Source: Alcanivorax hongdengensis A-11-3 (GTDB lineage: Bacteria > Pseudomonadota > Gammaproteobacteria > Pseudomonadales > Alcanivoracaceae). Taken from it: a stretch of 64,000 nt of DNA. Where the stretch lies: positions 1 through 64,000 of the forward strand of contig NZ_AMRJ01000016.1 of assembly GCF_000300995.1 (NCBI RefSeq). The letters run 5' to 3'. Both the position numbers and the translations under genes were made by a program. The notes below the pieces were generated by a model that worked only from the letters and a program-made list of their open reading frames with translations, searched no databases and was not told the DNA's origin. The number at the start of each line of letters is the position of its first letter. Within the stretch, counting starts at the first letter, position 1. Positions 27,661 to 38,757 of this stretch are shown here, piece after piece.

Positions 27661-28027
27661 GGATTGCTTACCCCTTTTTGGTGTCTTCCTGTGGTTCGGG
27701 CTCAACCCTTCCCCGGAAACAGGGGGGTGCCCTTTGCTTGGCTTCCTTGTCAGGTACGCCTCCGGACTGCACAACTCAGAGGGTCACTGATAGTGTCCGC
27801 ATCCTGTTATATGCCAAGCCATTAGCGGGTACAAGGCGTGAAACCCCGGTTTTTTGCGATGATTTGCAGTTATTGGCGTCATTGCACCACCGTGGACCCC
27901 GAATGCACGGCCGGCATGGCCCGGCGGCGGTGGAATCGCTATACTGTGGCGCCTTTTTCAGCGGCCGGGGGGATCAGCGCGTCTGACCCGGGCTGCTTCA
28001 TCGGAAATACAAGCGGATAAGAGAAGC
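27661..28027. promoter_or_regulatory. Divergent promoter region between the HU-like gene and aspS
   Basis: This 367-bp gene-free stretch separates minus-strand HU and plus-strand aspS. A good -10 (TATACT, 27940-27945) lies 82 bp before aspS, with a weak -35 (TGGCCC) 17 bp upstream. The HU side is less clear; TGTTATATGCC near 27805 may contribute. No repeat or ORF of note is seen. Confidence 0.45.
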
Positions 28028-29791
28028 ATGCGAAGCCATTATTGCGGTGATTTGCGGGCCTCCCATGACGGAGAAACGGTTGAACTGTGCGGTTGGGTAC
28101 ACCGCCGCCGGGACCACGGCGGGGTGATCTTCCTGGACCTGCGCGACCGTAATGGTCTGGTGCAGGTGGTGTTCGACCCGGATACCGAGGAAGCCTTTGC
28201 CCGAGCCGACAAGGTGCGCAGCGAATACGTGGTGCGTTTGAGCGGCCGCGTACGTATGCGTGACGAAGCCGTGCGCAACGCCAAGATGGCCACCGGTGAC
28301 ATCGAGGTACTGGGCAAGGAGCTGACCATCCTCAACGAAGCCGCCACGCCACCGTTCGAGCTGGACGAGCATGGCGGTGCCGGTGAAGAGGTGCGCCTCA
28401 AGTACCGCTACATGGACCTGCGCCGCCCGGACATGCTGCGCAACTTCCAGTTCCGCTCCCGCCTGACCCACGTGGTGCGTGCCTTCCTGGAAGGCCAGGG
28501 CTTCATGGATGTGGAAACCCCCATCCTGACCCGCGCCACCCCGGAAGGGGCCCGCGACTATCTGGTGCCCAGCCGTACCCATGCCGGCAGCTTCTTTGCC
28601 CTGCCGCAGTCGCCGCAGCTGTTCAAGCAGCTGCTGATGGTGGCCGGCTTCGACCGCTACTACCAGATCGCCAAGTGCTTCCGTGACGAGGACCTGCGCG
28701 CCGACCGTCAGCCGGAATTCACACAGATCGACCTGGAAGCCTCCTTCGTGGAAGAAGAGGACATCATGGGCATCACCGAGAACATGGTGCGCTCCGTGTT
28801 CAAGGAACTGCTGGATGTGCAGCTGCCCGAGTTCCCGCGCATGCCGTTCTCCGAAGCCATGCGTCGTTTCGGCTCCGACAAGCCGGACCTGCGCATCCCG
28901 CTGGAGCTGGTCGACATCGCCGACCTGCTGGCCAATGTGGACTTCAAGGTATTCTCCGGCCCGGCCAATGATCCCAAGGGCCGGGTGGCGGCCATGAAGG
29001 TGCCCGGCGGCTGCAAGCTGTCGCGCAAGGATATCGACGGCTACACCAAGTATGTGAGCATCTATGGCGCCAAGGGCCTGGCCTACATCAAGGTCAACGA
29101 CCTGGAGGCCGGTGCCGAGGGCCTGCAATCGCCGATCCTCAAGTTCCTCACCGAGGACGCCATCGAAGGCATTCTGTCGCGCACCGGTGCGCAGACCGGC
29201 GACCTGATCTTCTTCGGCGCCGACAAGGCCAAGATCGTCAACGAAGCCCTGGGCGCGCTGCGCGTCAAGGTCGGCCACGATATGGGCCTGGTGGAAGGCG
29301 ACTGGGCGCCGCTGTGGGTGGTGGACTTCCCCATGTTCGAGGAAGAGGACGGTCAGTACTACGCGCTGCACCATCCCTTCACCATGCCCAGCTGCAGTCC
29401 GGAAGAGCTCAAGAGCAACCCGGAAGGCGCCCTGTCCCGGGCCTACGACATGGTGCTCAACGGCACCGAGCTGGGCGGCGGCTCCATCCGTATTCACAAC
29501 CCGGCCATGCAGCGTACCGTGTTCGAGGCGCTGGGCATTTCCGACGAGGAAGCGGAAGAGAAATTCGGCTTCCTGCTCGACGCCCTGAAATACGGCGCGC
29601 CGCCCCATGGTGGCCTGGCCTTCGGCCTGGACCGTATGGTGATGCTGATGACCGGCTGCGACTCCATCCGTGACGTGATCGCCTTCCCGAAAACCCAGAC
29701 AGCGGCCTGCATGATGACCAATGCCCCGTCCCCGGTGGACAACAAGCAGCTGCGTGAGGTGGGCGTCCAGGTCCGCAAGGAAGACGATTGA
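28028..29791 (+). CDS. aspS: Aspartyl-tRNA synthetase
   Basis: The 587-residue class II synthetase has an N-terminal OB-fold anticodon-binding domain ([25 protein letters not shown]), then the catalytic core. Motif 2 is [20 protein letters not shown] and motif 3 is [15 protein letters not shown]. The bacterial GAD insertion domain lies in between (about 290-420). Length matches bacterial AspRS. It charges tRNA-Asp, and in species lacking AsnRS also tRNA-Asn. A degenerate repeat-containing gap of 176 bp separates it from yebC. Confidence 0.96.
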   Translation: MRSHYCGDLRASHDGETVELCGWVHRRRDHGGVIFLDLRDRNGLVQVVFDPDTEEAFARADKVRSEYVVRLSGRVRMRDEAVRNAKMATGDIEVLGKELTILNEAATPPFELDEHGGAGEEVRLKYRYMDLRRPDMLRNFQFRSRLTHVVRAFLEGQGFMDVETPILTRATPEGARDYLVPSRTHAGSFFALPQSPQLFKQLLMVAGFDRYYQIAKCFRDEDLRADRQPEFTQIDLEASFVEEEDIMGITENMVRSVFKELLDVQLPEFPRMPFSEAMRRFGSDKPDLRIPLELVDIADLLANVDFKVFSGPANDPKGRVAAMKVPGGCKLSRKDIDGYTKYVSIYGAKGLAYIKVNDLEAGAEGLQSPILKFLTEDAIEGILSRTGAQTGDLIFFGADKAKIVNEALGALRVKVGHDMGLVEGDWAPLWVVDFPMFEEEDGQYYALHHPFTMPSCSPEELKSNPEGALSRAYDMVLNGTELGGGSIRIHNPAMQRTVFEALGISDEEAEEKFGFLLDALKYGAPPHGGLAFGLDRMVMLMTGCDSIRDVIAFPKTQTAACMMTNAPSPVDNKQLREVGVQVRKEDD

Positions 29792-29799
29792 AAGGCGAT

Positions 29800-29960
29800 G
29801 TCGGACGTCGGATGTCTGACGCGGGACACGTAACCGGTTCTGAAATCGTGGCAGTGCTTCCTGTTGATCGCTCATGGATTGGCAGGACGCTCAGTCTCTA
29901 ATTGCGGGTTTTGGCGCTCGACGTCAGACGTTTGACATCCGACCTCAAGCAGCAAGCGGA
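29800..29960. repeat. Possible third, short copy of the dispersed repeat
   Basis: The aspS-yebC gap holds GACGTC-rich stretches (CGGACGTCGGATGTCTGACGC; GCTCGACGTCAGACG then CATCCGACCTC) like the ends of the repeats at 17468 and 40180. The match is partial, so membership is tentative. Confidence 0.35.
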
Positions 29961-29967
29961 GAATTCA

Positions 29968-30702
29968 ATGGCAGGACATAGTAAGTGGGCCAACATCAAA
30001 CACCGCAAGGCGGCCCAGGATGCCAAGCGAGGCAAGATCTTCACCAAGCTCATCCGTGAGCTGACCGTGGCCGCCAAGATGGGCGGCCCGGAGCCGGCGG
30101 ACAACCCGCGCCTGCGGGCCGCCATGGACAAGGCCCTGGGTCAGAACATGACCAAGGACACCATCGATCGCGCCATCAAGCGCGGCGCCGGCGGTGACGA
30201 CGGCGGCAACATGGAAGAGATCACCTACGAAGGCTACGGCAAGGGTGGCGTGGCGGTACTGGTGGAAACCATGACCGACAACGTCAACCGTACCGTGGCC
30301 GAGGTGCGCCATGCCTTCTCCAAGTTTGCCGGCAACCTGGGCACCAGCGGTTCGGTGGCCTTCCTGTTCACCAAGCGTGGCGAGATCTTCTTCGAGCCCG
30401 GCGTGGATGAAGAGAAGCTCATGGAAGTGGCGCTGGAGGCCGGTGCCGAAGACGTGGAAGAAATGAATGATGGCAGCTTCCTGGTCATTACCACCCCGGA
30501 CAAGCAGTTTGGTGAGGTGGTCGATGCCCTGCGCGAAGCGGGCCTGGAATTTGCCGATGCGGAAGTGACCATGCACCCGTCCACCGAAGCGGAGATGGAT
30601 GCGGACACCGCCGAGACCGTGCAGAAAATGATCGACATGCTGGAAGACCTGGACGACGTGCAGAACGTCTACACCAATGCCAGCTGGCCGAGTGAGGAAT
30701 AA
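29968..30702 (+). CDS. yebC: YebC/PmpR-family translational/transcriptional regulator
   Basis: The 244-residue protein opens [28 protein letters not shown], the invariant YebC start, and keeps [21 protein letters not shown] and the acidic C-terminus. Recent work ties YebC proteins to relief of ribosome stalling, and some to transcription control. It sits upstream of ruvCAB as in many gammaproteobacteria but has its own terminator. The start was fixed by the family N-terminus; 22 upstream in-frame codons fall in repeat DNA. Confidence 0.94.
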   Translation: MAGHSKWANIKHRKAAQDAKRGKIFTKLIRELTVAAKMGGPEPADNPRLRAAMDKALGQNMTKDTIDRAIKRGAGGDDGGNMEEITYEGYGKGGVAVLVETMTDNVNRTVAEVRHAFSKFAGNLGTSGSVAFLFTKRGEIFFEPGVDEEKLMEVALEAGAEDVEEMNDGSFLVITTPDKQFGEVVDALREAGLEFADAEVTMHPSTEAEMDADTAETVQKMIDMLEDLDDVQNVYTNASWPSEE

Positions 30703-30741
30703 ATCTGTTACTGGACATTTGGACAGCTGACAGGTACAAGA

Positions 30742-30771
30742 TAGGCAGGTACGCAGTACCTGCCTTTTTTA
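30742..30771 (+). terminator. Rho-independent terminator after yebC
   Basis: GGCAGGTAC-gca-GTACCTGCC has a 9-bp stem followed by six T residues, ending 17 bp before ruvC. ruvC therefore needs its own promoter or read-through. Confidence 0.9.
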
Positions 30772-30788
30772 TTGCTGGTCAAAGGGTT

Positions 30789-31307
30789 ATGGCACTCATT
30801 CTGGGTATTGATCCGGGTTCGCGGCGCACCGGTTACGGCCTCATCGAGCAGGTGGGCAACCGCAGCCGGGCGCTGGATTTCGGCACCATCAGCACCACCC
30901 ACAAGGACATGCCGCCGCGGCTGGGGGACATCTTCGCCGGTATCGAGCAGGTCATGCGTCAGTTCGGCCCGGCGGAAGTGAGCGTGGAAAAAGTGTTCAT
31001 GGCCCGCAATGCGGATTCCGCGCTCAAGCTCGGTCAGGCCCGCGGTGCTGCCATTGCCGCAGTGATGCAGGCGAAGGTGCCGGTGTTCGAATACTCCGCG
31101 CGCCAGGTCAAGCAGGCGGTGGTGGGCAAGGGCAGTGCCGAGAAAGTGCAGGTGGCGGAAATGGTCAAACACCTGCTGGGCCTCGACGCGCGCCCCCAGG
31201 AAGATGCCGCCGATGCCCTGGCCATTGCCCTGTGCCATGCCCACATGCGGGTATCGCTGGCGCGCATGGCCGGCGCTACGGCGGTGAGAAACAGAAGAAT
31301 ACGATGA
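30789..31307 (+). CDS. ruvC: Holliday junction resolvase RuvC
   Basis: The 172-residue endonuclease starts [17 protein letters not shown] with catalytic Asp8. Further acidic residues are in [10 protein letters not shown] and near [17 protein letters not shown]. RuvC dimers cut Holliday junctions moved by RuvAB. It is followed after 10 bp by ruvA, and AAAGGG precedes its ATG. Length and motifs match the E. coli protein (173 residues). Confidence 0.96.
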   Translation: MALILGIDPGSRRTGYGLIEQVGNRSRALDFGTISTTHKDMPPRLGDIFAGIEQVMRQFGPAEVSVEKVFMARNADSALKLGQARGAAIAAVMQAKVPVFEYSARQVKQAVVGKGSAEKVQVAEMVKHLLGLDARPQEDAADALAIALCHAHMRVSLARMAGATAVRNRRIR

Positions 31308-31317
31308 CGGGACAACC

Positions 31318-31920
31318 ATGATTGGACAACTGCGCGGCACCCTGCTGGAAAAACGCCCGCCGCTGCTGCTGCTGGAGGTAGGCGGCGTGGGCTATGAAGT
31401 GGAAGCGCCCATGACCGTATTTTATGACCTGCCGGAAACCGGCGCCGAACTCACCCTGCATACCCACTTCGTGGTGCGCGAGGACGCCCAGCTATTGTAT
31501 GGCTTTGCCTCACGCTACGAGCGTGAGCTGTTCCGCTCGCTGATCAAGGTCAACGGCGTGGGCCCCAAGATGGGCCTGGCGATCCTGTCCGGCATCGAGG
31601 CGGATCGACTGGCCCAGTGCATCCGTGATCAGGACACGACCTCGCTGGTGAAGGTGCCGGGCATCGGCAAGAAAACCGCCGAGCGGCTGGTAATCGAAAT
31701 GGGCGACCGGCTGGACAAGATCGACGGCGCACCGGCCAGCCTGCCCGGCAAGATCAGCATCGCCGGCCCGGATGATGCGCGCAGTGATGCCATCGCCGCG
31801 CTGGAGGCACTGGGCTATCGCAACAAGGATGCCGCCAGCGCCGTGGCCAAGGTGACCAGTGAAGAAGAGCTCAGCAGTGAACAGCTGATTCGCCGGGCCC
31901 TGAAAAGTCTGGCAAGGTAA
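31318..31920 (+). CDS. ruvA: Holliday junction helicase subunit RuvA
   Basis: The 200-residue protein starts MIGQLRGTLLEKRPP and keeps the OB fold. Tandem helix-hairpin-helix motifs follow (VNGVGPKMGLAILSG and VPGIGKKTAERLVIEM), and the C-terminal domain III (ARSDAIAALEALGYRNKDA) contacts RuvB. RuvA tetramers bind the junction and load RuvB. It lies between ruvC and ruvB, with 38 bp to ruvB. Confidence 0.96.
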   Translation: MIGQLRGTLLEKRPPLLLLEVGGVGYEVEAPMTVFYDLPETGAELTLHTHFVVREDAQLLYGFASRYERELFRSLIKVNGVGPKMGLAILSGIEADRLAQCIRDQDTTSLVKVPGIGKKTAERLVIEMGDRLDKIDGAPASLPGKISIAGPDDARSDAIAALEALGYRNKDAASAVAKVTSEEELSSEQLIRRALKSLAR

Positions 31921-31958
31921 GCGCAGCACGCGCTAGTGCCTGATGTGAAAGTGGGAAC

Positions 31959-32990
31959 ATGGATAACGAGCGTTTGATATCGCCGGCCACGGTCGGCAGC
32001 CAGGAAGACCTGCAGGACCGGGCCATCCGCCCCGCCAGCCTGGCCGATTATCACGGCCAGCCGAAGGTCCGTGAGCGCATGGAAATCTTTATCGATGCCG
32101 CCCGCGGTCGCCGCGAAGCGCTGGATCACACCCTGATCTTCGGTCCGCCGGGCCTGGGCAAGACCACCCTGGCGCACATCATCGCCCGGGAAATGGGCAG
32201 CGAATTGAAATCCACCTCCGGGCCCGTGCTGGAAAAGGCCGGTGACCTGGCCGCCATCCTCACCAACCTGGAAGAGGGTGACGTGCTGTTCGTGGACGAG
32301 ATCCACCGCCTGTCGCCGGTGGTGGAGGAAATCCTCTACCCGGCCATGGAGGACTACCAGCTCGACATCATGATCGGCGAGGGCCCCGCCGCCCGCTCCA
32401 TCAAGCTGGACCTGCCGCCCTTTACCCTGGTCGGTGCCACCACCCGCGCCGGCCTGCTCACGGCGCCCCTGCGCGATCGCTTTGGTATCGTGCAGCGGCT
32501 GGAATTCTATTCGGTGGATGATCTGGCCGGCATCGTCACCCGCGCCTGCGAAATTCTGCAGATCCCCATTGAAAACGAAGGGGCCCGGGAAGTGGCCCGC
32601 CGGGCCCGTGGCACCCCGCGCATCGCCAACCGACTGCTGCGAAGGGTGCGCGATTATGCCGAGGTCAAAGGGGAGGGCGTGATCACCGAGGCCATGGCCC
32701 AGCGCGCCCTGGACATGCTGGAAGTGGACAGCTGTGGCCTGGACGGCACCGACCGACGATTGCTCAATACCATCATGCACAAATTTGATGGTGGCCCGGT
32801 GGGGCTGGACTCGCTGGCTGCGGCCCTCAACGAGGATGCCGGCACCCTGGAAGAAGTGGTGGAGCCCTACCTGATTCAGCAGGGGTTTATCCAGCGCACG
32901 CCGCGCGGGCGCATGGTCACCAACCACGCCTGGCGCCATTTTGGCCTGAGCCGGCCGGGCAGCGGCCCCGGGGATTTGTTTAATGAGTGA
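31959..32990 (+). CDS. ruvB: Holliday junction branch-migration ATPase RuvB
   Basis: The 343-residue AAA+ motor has Walker [13 protein letters not shown], Walker B FVDEIHRL, sensor 1 VGATTRAG and arginine finger region [14 protein letters not shown] winged-helix C-terminus ([19 protein letters not shown]) follows. It drives branch migration with RuvA. Its stop lies inside ybgC (8-bp overlap), linking the ruv genes to the tol operon. Confidence 0.97.
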   Translation: MDNERLISPATVGSQEDLQDRAIRPASLADYHGQPKVRERMEIFIDAARGRREALDHTLIFGPPGLGKTTLAHIIAREMGSELKSTSGPVLEKAGDLAAILTNLEEGDVLFVDEIHRLSPVVEEILYPAMEDYQLDIMIGEGPAARSIKLDLPPFTLVGATTRAGLLTAPLRDRFGIVQRLEFYSVDDLAGIVTRACEILQIPIENEGAREVARRARGTPRIANRLLRRVRDYAEVKGEGVITEAMAQRALDMLEVDSCGLDGTDRRLLNTIMHKFDGGPVGLDSLAAALNEDAGTLEEVVEPYLIQQGFIQRTPRGRMVTNHAWRHFGLSRPGSGPGDLFNE

Positions 32991-33426
32991 AAAATCTCCG
33001 CAATATGCGGAATTTACCCTGCCGGTGCGCGTCTACATCGAGGACACTGATGCCGGTGGCATCGTCTATTACGTGAATTACCTGAAATTCATGGAGCGGG
33101 CGCGCACCGAGTTCATGCGCGGCCTGGGCTATCAGCACTACGCCCTGGCCGACCAGAACTTTCAGTTTGTGGTGCATTCCGCCGAAGTGCTCTATAAACA
33201 GCCGGCCAGAATCGATGATGCACTGACTGTCAGTGCCCGCATTGAAAAACTCGGTCGAGCGGCCCTGGTATTTGACCAGCAGGTTCGCCGCGACGGCCAG
33301 CTGCTCTGCCAGGCCCGTATCAAGGTGGCCTGTGTCAGCGCCGATACATTGAAACCGGTGGCCTTGCCGCCGGCGTTATACCAACAATTTAACGCAGCCT
33401 GTGAAGGAGAGGCGGCCCATGGTTGA
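32983..33426 (+). CDS. ybgC: Tol-Pal-associated acyl-CoA thioesterase YbgC
   Basis: The 147-residue hotdog thioesterase has the 4-hydroxybenzoyl-CoA-type motif [24 protein letters not shown], with the catalytic Asp in DTDAGG. YbgC is the first gene of tol-pal operons and interacts with lipid synthesis enzymes. It overlaps ruvB by 8 bp and tolQ by 8 bp, consistent with one transcript. Confidence 0.94.
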   Translation: MSEKSPQYAEFTLPVRVYIEDTDAGGIVYYVNYLKFMERARTEFMRGLGYQHYALADQNFQFVVHSAEVLYKQPARIDDALTVSARIEKLGRAALVFDQQVRRDGQLLCQARIKVACVSADTLKPVALPPALYQQFNAACEGEAAHG

Positions 33427-34105
33427 AGCATCGAGCATGTCCATTGTCAGTCTGATCATGAATGCCACCATCGTGGTGAAACTGGTGATGGCCCTGCTGA
33501 TTGTGGCGTCGCTGATGTCCTGGTACATGATTGCCGGGCGCTTTCGGGTATTGGGCCGGGCCCACCGGGCCGGGCGAGCCTTCGAGGAGCGGTTCTGGTC
33601 CAGCGATGACCTGGCCTCGCTCTACAATCACTGCCGCCAGAATGCCAACCAGGATTCCGGTACCGAAGCCATCTTCCGTGCCGGCTTCCAGGAATTCGTG
33701 CGCCTGTCCAAGAGCACCCGCGGCGCCGCCGCCGTCATGGATGGTTCCCAGCGCGCCATGCGCGTGGCCCTGCAGCGTGAGCAGACCCGCCTGACCCGGC
33801 ACCTGCCATTTCTGGCCACGGTCGGGTCCACCAGTCCCTATGTGGGCCTGTTCGGGACCGTCTGGGGCATCATGCATTCCTTCATGGCGCTGGCCAACGT
33901 CAAGCAGGCGTCACTGAGCGTGGTGGCGCCGGGTATTGCCGAAGCGCTGATTGCCACCGCCATCGGCCTGTTTGCCGCCATTCCTGCGGTGATGGCCTAC
34001 AACCGCTTCTCTGCCCAGAGCGATGCACTGCTCACCGAGAACGAAATGTTCGCGGAGGAATTTTCCTCCGTGCTGCACCGCCAGGCCCACGGCCGCGAGG
34101 GGTAA
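33419..34105 (+). CDS. tolQ: Tol-Pal system proton channel protein TolQ
   Basis: The 228-residue inner-membrane protein has three transmembrane segments: near residues 15-37, then two in the ExbB/TolQ domain ([22 protein letters not shown] and [23 protein letters not shown]). TolQ and TolR form the proton-driven motor energising TolA. The ATG at 33419 follows GAAGGAGAGG; a GTG at 33401 overlaps that site and was rejected. Confidence 0.95.
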   Translation: MVEASSMSIVSLIMNATIVVKLVMALLIVASLMSWYMIAGRFRVLGRAHRAGRAFEERFWSSDDLASLYNHCRQNANQDSGTEAIFRAGFQEFVRLSKSTRGAAAVMDGSQRAMRVALQREQTRLTRHLPFLATVGSTSPYVGLFGTVWGIMHSFMALANVKQASLSVVAPGIAEALIATAIGLFAAIPAVMAYNRFSAQSDALLTENEMFAEEFSSVLHRQAHGREG

Positions 34106-34108
34106 GTC

Positions 34109-34546
34109 ATGAGTGGCGTGAAGGTAAGGGTGCCACGCAAGCTGGTGGCGGAAATGAATGTGGTGCCCTACATCGATGTGATGCTGGTACTGCTGGTGAT
34201 CTTCATGACCACCGCGCCGATGATGACCCAGGGTATCAACGTGGATCTGCCGGATACCGCCAGTGAGTCCATAGATACCACCAAGGACCAGACGGTGATT
34301 ATCTCGGTGGCAAGGGACGGTAACTACTTTATCAATGTGGGTGGCGACACCCGCAAGTCCGCCAACCTGGAGACGGTCAAGGGCCATGTGCTGAGCATTC
34401 ACAAGCACAAGCCCGATACCCTGTTTCTGGTGGAGGGCGACACCAATGTGCCCTATGGCAAGGTGGTGGCACTGATGGGGGCGCTGCAGGGCGCCGGCAT
34501 TACCCAGCTGGGTCTGGTGACCGAACCGCAGGGCAACGATGAGTGA
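34109..34546 (+). CDS. tolR: Tol-Pal system protein TolR
   Basis: The 145-residue protein has one N-terminal membrane helix containing the functional Asp in [21 protein letters not shown] and a periplasmic ExbD/TolR domain (NVDLPDTAS...[18 protein letters not shown]). It pairs with TolQ to use the proton gradient. It starts 3 bp after tolQ and overlaps tolA by 8 bp. Confidence 0.95.
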   Translation: MSGVKVRVPRKLVAEMNVVPYIDVMLVLLVIFMTTAPMMTQGINVDLPDTASESIDTTKDQTVIISVARDGNYFINVGGDTRKSANLETVKGHVLSIHKHKPDTLFLVEGDTNVPYGKVVALMGALQGAGITQLGLVTEPQGNDE

Positions 34547-35330
34547 TCGTGCGGCGGCGCTGCTCTTTACCCTGTTCCTTCACCTGCTGGTGGTGTGCCT
34601 GCTGGTGTTCAGCTGGAGCAGCCACCCGGATGTGAAGCCGCCAGTGGTGCCACCCCATGTGAAAGCGACCATGGTGGAAGTCTCCAAGCAACGCCAGCAG
34701 CCGGTGGCCAAGCCGGAACCCAAGGTGGAGCCGAAGCCGAAGCCAAAACCGAAACCGGAAACGAAGCCCAAGCCCAAACCGAAGCCAAAACCGGAGCCCA
34801 AGCCGACGCCGAAACCCAAGCCAAAGCCAAAGCCGGAGCCCAAGCCCGCGCCGAAGCCCAAACCCAAACCGGCGCCCAAGCCTGAGCCGAAACCGGACCC
34901 CAAGCCCGAGCTCCCGGATATCAAGGAGCCGAGCATTGAGGAGATGATGGCCGAGGAAGAGCTGCAAATGGACGAGAAACAGCAGCAGGCTGATGCAAAG
35001 CAGCAGGAGCAGCAGAGCAATGCCCAGCAGGCAGATGTGGAGGTGGCCAGCTACACCGATGCTATCCGTGCGGCGGTGGCACAACGTTGGCGGATTCCCG
35101 GCAATTACCGTAACCGCACAGACATCAAGACCCGGGTTCGGATAAACATGATTCCCGGTGGCGAAGTGGTGAATGTGGCCGTGGTGAAATCCAGCGGCTA
35201 CCCGGATTTTGATGAATCGGTAATGACGGCGGTCAAGCTGGCCAGCCCGTTGCCGGTGCCGCAGGGTAAACTGTTTGACCAGACTTTCCGCTCGTTAGTG
35301 ATCGAGTTTGATCCAGAGGTAGTTAAATGA
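34539..35330 (+). CDS. tolA: Tol-Pal system protein TolA
   Basis: The 263-residue protein has an N-terminal membrane anchor ([20 protein letters not shown]). A low-complexity Lys/Pro/Glu domain (about 60-125) is built from PKPKPKPE-type dipeptide repeats, followed by a Glu/Gln-rich helical stretch. The C-terminal domain carries [27 protein letters not shown], a TonB-like fold. In E. coli domain II is alanine-rich helix; here it is a polyproline-type rod, as in TonB. It links TolQR to TolB/Pal. Confidence 0.92.
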   Translation: MSDRAAALLFTLFLHLLVVCLLVFSWSSHPDVKPPVVPPHVKATMVEVSKQRQQPVAKPEPKVEPKPKPKPKPETKPKPKPKPKPEPKPTPKPKPKPKPEPKPAPKPKPKPAPKPEPKPDPKPELPDIKEPSIEEMMAEEELQMDEKQQQADAKQQEQQSNAQQADVEVASYTDAIRAAVAQRWRIPGNYRNRTDIKTRVRINMIPGGEVVNVAVVKSSGYPDFDESVMTAVKLASPLPVPQGKLFDQTFRSLVIEFDPEVVK

Positions 35331-36604
35331 TGCGTTTGTTGGTGGCCGTGGTGACGGCATGCTGGGTGATGACCGCCCAGGCCGAGTTGGTAATTCGCGT
35401 GACCGAAGGCCGGGCCGATGCCGTGCCGATTGCGGTGGTGCCTTTCAGTGGTGCCAGCCAGGCCCCGGAGGATGTCTCCCAGATCGTCGAGGCCGACCTG
35501 CACCGCAGTGGCCAGTTCAAGCCGATCCCGGCCAGTGACATGCTCAGCCGCCCCCACAATGAAAACCAGATGATCTATCGGGATTTCAAGGTCATCGGTG
35601 CCGAGTACGTGATTGCCGGCAGCATGAAGAAACAGGAAACCGGCGGCTACGAGGTCAGCTATGCGCTGTTCGATGTGGGCAGCCAGAAAAAGCTGATCGA
35701 GGAGACCTACCGCCCGCCGGCCTCCCAGCTGCGCGATGTGGCCCATGCCATCAGTGACCGCATCTACGAGCAGCTCACCGGTATCCCCGGTGCCTTCTCC
35801 ACCAAGATTCTCTACGTCACCTTCAACCGCAAGGTCGATACGCCTTATCAATTGCAGTATGCCGATGCGGACGGCCACCGGGTGACCACCATCCTGCGCA
35901 GCAAGGAGCCGATCATGAGCCCCACCTGGTCGCCGGATGGCAGGAAAATTGCTTACGTCTCCTTCGAGGATCATGGCCGGCCCGCCATCTATATCCAGAA
36001 CCTGGCCACCACCGAGCGGCACAAGGTGTCCAGCTTCGATGGCATCAACGGCGCGCCGGACTGGTCACCGGATGGCCAGAAGCTGGCGCTGACGCTGTCC
36101 CGTGACGGCAACCCGGAGATCTACATGCTGGATCTGAACAGCAAGGCGCTCACCCGCCTGACCCACAACTACGCGATCGATACCGAGCCGCGCTGGTTGC
36201 CCGATGGTGAGCACCTGATCTTTACCTCCAGCCGGTCCGGCGGCCCGCAGATTTATAAATTGGACATAAATGATAAGTCTGTCCGGCGGGTATCCTTTGA
36301 AGGTAGCTATAATGCGCGGTCGGATGTCACACCCGACGGACATTATCTTGTTTATGTGCACCGACGTAACGGCAAGTTCAACGTCGGTGTCCAGGACCTC
36401 CAGCGGGGCACGTTCAACATCGTGACCAAAACCGATATGGATGAGTCCCCCAGTGTTGCGCCCAATGGAAGTATGGTAATTTACGGGACGCAAGATCGCG
36501 GGACGGGGGTCCTGGAAGCCGTATCCATTGATGGCAGTGTCAAGGTAGAACTGCCGTCGAAGGAAGGGGAAGTCAGGGAACCGGCCTGGTCGCCGTTCCT
36601 CTGA
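35327..36604 (+). CDS. tolB: Tol-Pal system beta-propeller protein TolB
   Basis: The 425-residue periplasmic protein has a signal peptide ending near TAQA (residue 21). An N-terminal alpha/beta domain ([30 protein letters not shown]) is followed by a six-bladed propeller with repeated [11 protein letters not shown] and [10 protein letters not shown] turns. TolB binds Pal and TolA. Its start overlaps the tolA stop by 4 bp (ATGA). Confidence 0.96.
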   Translation: MMRLLVAVVTACWVMTAQAELVIRVTEGRADAVPIAVVPFSGASQAPEDVSQIVEADLHRSGQFKPIPASDMLSRPHNENQMIYRDFKVIGAEYVIAGSMKKQETGGYEVSYALFDVGSQKKLIEETYRPPASQLRDVAHAISDRIYEQLTGIPGAFSTKILYVTFNRKVDTPYQLQYADADGHRVTTILRSKEPIMSPTWSPDGRKIAYVSFEDHGRPAIYIQNLATTERHKVSSFDGINGAPDWSPDGQKLALTLSRDGNPEIYMLDLNSKALTRLTHNYAIDTEPRWLPDGEHLIFTSSRSGGPQIYKLDINDKSVRRVSFEGSYNARSDVTPDGHYLVYVHRRNGKFNVGVQDLQRGTFNIVTKTDMDESPSVAPNGSMVIYGTQDRGTGVLEAVSIDGSVKVELPSKEGEVREPAWSPFL

Positions 36605-36650
36605 ACGGAACTCGGAATCCAACGATTAGGAAACTATAGGAGCTTTACGC

Positions 36651-37223
36651 ATGCGTTCATTCATCAACCCGCTGTTTGCACTGATTCTGGCTGGCGTCCT
36701 GGCAGCCTGTTCCAGCACGCCCACCGAGGAAGACACTTCTGCGACCGACAACATGGCGCAGCAGACTGACACCACGCCGACCCAGCCGGTTGAGCCCGTG
36801 GCGCCGGTCAAGCCGGACACCAGCAGCATTCCGCTGACCGCTGACAACTTCTACAACCATCCGTCCAACTACGACGGCACCACCGACACCCGCGTGATCT
36901 ACTTCGCGTTCGACAGCAACACCGTTCCGGCGGCCGCTTTCGAAACCCTGCGTGCGCATGCCACCTACCTGAAGAACAACGCCAACGCCAAAGTGCGTCT
37001 GGAAGGTAACGCTGACGAGCGTGGCACCCGCGAGTACAACGTGGCGCTGTCCGAGCGTCGTGCCAAGGCGGTAGAGAAGTTCCTGCGCGTTCAGGGCGTG
37101 TCTGCTTCCCAGATCGAAACCGTTGCCTACGGTGAAGAGAAGCCGGCGGCCTTTGGTCACACCGAAATGGATTGGGCCAAGAACCGTCGCGTTGAAATCA
37201 ACTACCTGTCCGGCCGTCCGTAA
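36651..37223 (+). CDS. pal: Peptidoglycan-associated lipoprotein Pal
   Basis: The 190-residue lipoprotein has lipobox GVLAAC with Cys20, an acidic/proline linker, and an OmpA-like peptidoglycan-binding domain. That domain carries VIYFAFDSNTV, RLEGNADERGTREYNVALSERRAKAV and AKNRRVEI (Asp and Arg diaminopimelate ligands). It anchors the outer membrane to the cell wall and helps constriction at division. TAGGAG precedes the start with ~10-bp spacing. Confidence 0.96.
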   Translation: MRSFINPLFALILAGVLAACSSTPTEEDTSATDNMAQQTDTTPTQPVEPVAPVKPDTSSIPLTADNFYNHPSNYDGTTDTRVIYFAFDSNTVPAAAFETLRAHATYLKNNANAKVRLEGNADERGTREYNVALSERRAKAVEKFLRVQGVSASQIETVAYGEEKPAAFGHTEMDWAKNRRVEINYLSGRP

Positions 37224-37226
37224 GGC

Positions 37227-37985
37227 ATGAAGGTAGCGAATCGCTGGCGCCTGTTCGCAGGCGCCACGTTCAGTGCCCTGGTGCTTTTTGCCCATGCAGA
37301 AAGCACCGGTCCGCTGACCGTAGAAGACCGCAGTCTGGCCAGCGCCCAGGCGGGCATGGCTGACACCGGCTCGTCGTCCGGCGACGATGCCAACATCCTC
37401 CTCATGCAGCAGCAGGACCAGCTGCAGGAGCAGATCCAGCAATTGCAGGGGCAGATCGAAGAGCTGCGCCATGAGCTCAACAAGCTCAAGGACGGCGAAC
37501 GCGAGCGCTACCTGGACCTGGATACCCGAATCAATACCCTGGCAGAGCAGGGCAAGACCGAAACCCCGGACGAGCAGGCCGCCCAGGCCAGCAATGATCC
37601 GCAGGCGGACCGGGATGCCTACGATGCTGCCAAGGACAAGTTGCTCAAGCGGGATTTCCCCGCCGCGGCCACGGCCTTCGAGACCTATCTCAAGGACTTC
37701 CCCAAGGGACAGTTCCGCGCCCATGCCCACTTCTGGCTCGGCAAGGTCTACAGCAACATGCCCGACCCGCAGATGGACAAGGCCCGCGAGCAGTTCCAGG
37801 CGGTGGTCGATGAGCACCCGGATCACAGCAAGGCACCGGCCAGCCTCTACTCCCTGGCCGTAATCGATGCCCGCAACAGCAAGGTGCCGGAAGCCAAGGT
37901 CGAGCTGCACAAGCTGATCAAGCAGTACCCGGATACCTCCGAGGCCAGCCAGGCCAAGACCCTGCTGGACCAGCTCGACAAGTAG
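37227..37985 (+). CDS. cpoB: Cell division coordinator CpoB (YbgF)
   Basis: The 252-residue periplasmic protein has a signal peptide (ALVLFAHA). A coiled coil rich in Gln (LLMQQQDQLQEQIQQLQGQIEELRHELNKL, residues ~54-84) drives trimerisation. C-terminal TPR repeats carry AYDAAKDKLLKRDFPAAATAFETYLKDFPKGQFRAHAHFWLGKVY. CpoB connects Tol-Pal with peptidoglycan synthesis through PBP1B. It lies 3 bp after pal and ends the operon. Confidence 0.94.
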   Translation: MKVANRWRLFAGATFSALVLFAHAESTGPLTVEDRSLASAQAGMADTGSSSGDDANILLMQQQDQLQEQIQQLQGQIEELRHELNKLKDGERERYLDLDTRINTLAEQGKTETPDEQAAQASNDPQADRDAYDAAKDKLLKRDFPAAATAFETYLKDFPKGQFRAHAHFWLGKVYSNMPDPQMDKAREQFQAVVDEHPDHSKAPASLYSLAVIDARNSKVPEAKVELHKLIKQYPDTSEASQAKTLLDQLDK

Positions 37986-38095
37986 GGCCGCCACAGTCCC
38001 CGGCAAAGGTGGTAGAATCCGCGCCACCCGGGCCGGGGCGATTTCCTCCCGGTAGTGTGACCGCAGGTCGGACCCCCTGATCTGCCGGAGGTGCT

Positions 38096-38737
38096 GTGGA
38101 ATTACGACTGACCGAAATCTTCTTCTCCCTGCAGGGTGAAGCCCGTACCGTGGGCTGCCCCACGGTATTCGTGCGCCTGACCGGCTGCCCCCAGCGCTGC
38201 GTCTGGTGTGACACCGAATATGCCTTTTCCGGTGGCGAAAAGTGGTCGCTGGCGGCCATCCTCGAGGAAGTCGGGCGCCATGGTGCCCGCTATGTCACCG
38301 TCACCGGCGGCGAGCCCCTGGCCCAGCCCCATTGCCTGACGCTGCTCGGCGCGCTCTGTGATGCCGGCTACCAGGTGAGCCTGGAAACCGGCGGGGCCAT
38401 GGATATTGCCGGCGTCGATGAGCGCGTGTCTGTGGTCATGGACCTGAAGGCACCGGGTTCCGCCGAGCAGCACAACAACCGTCTGGAAAACATCCCGCTG
38501 CTGCGCCCCCACCACCAGGTCAAATTCGTGCTGGCCGACCGCCGGGACTACGACTGGGCCCGTTTCATGCTGGACCAGCACAACCTGGCCGAACGGGTCA
38601 GCGACGTGCTGTTTTCGCCGGTACAGGGGCAGCTGGCGCCGGGGCAACTGGCCGACTGGATCATCGAAGACCGCTTGCCGGTGCGCTTCCAGCTGCAGTT
38701 GCACAAGTTGCTGTGGGATGACGCCCGCGGGCGCTAA
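38096..38737 (+). CDS. queE: 7-carboxy-7-deazaguanine synthase
   Basis: The 213-residue radical SAM enzyme binds its iron-sulfur cluster through GCPQRCVWC (Cys-x3-Cys-x2-Cys) and has [10 protein letters not shown] for SAM. It converts carboxytetrahydropterin to 7-carboxy-7-deazaguanine in queuosine synthesis. It starts with GTG preceded by CGGAGG. queC follows after 20 bp. A TAGAAT box at 38012 may serve as the -10 of this pair. Confidence 0.93.
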   Translation: MELRLTEIFFSLQGEARTVGCPTVFVRLTGCPQRCVWCDTEYAFSGGEKWSLAAILEEVGRHGARYVTVTGGEPLAQPHCLTLLGALCDAGYQVSLETGGAMDIAGVDERVSVVMDLKAPGSAEQHNNRLENIPLLRPHHQVKFVLADRRDYDWARFMLDQHNLAERVSDVLFSPVQGQLAPGQLADWIIEDRLPVRFQLQLHKLLWDDARGR

Positions 38738-38757
38738 CCGATTTGGAGGAAACAACC

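Noticed and set aside
27998-29875. Long minus-strand ORF (625 codons) opposite aspS
   Set aside because: It is a mirror of the highly biased codon use of aspS; its protein is His/Gln/Ala-rich with no domain, while the plus strand encodes a complete AspRS.
37986-38095. PreQ1 riboswitch before queE
   Set aside because: The leader lacks the short C-rich stem-loop and A-rich tail typical of preQ1-I; it reads as an ordinary promoter region.
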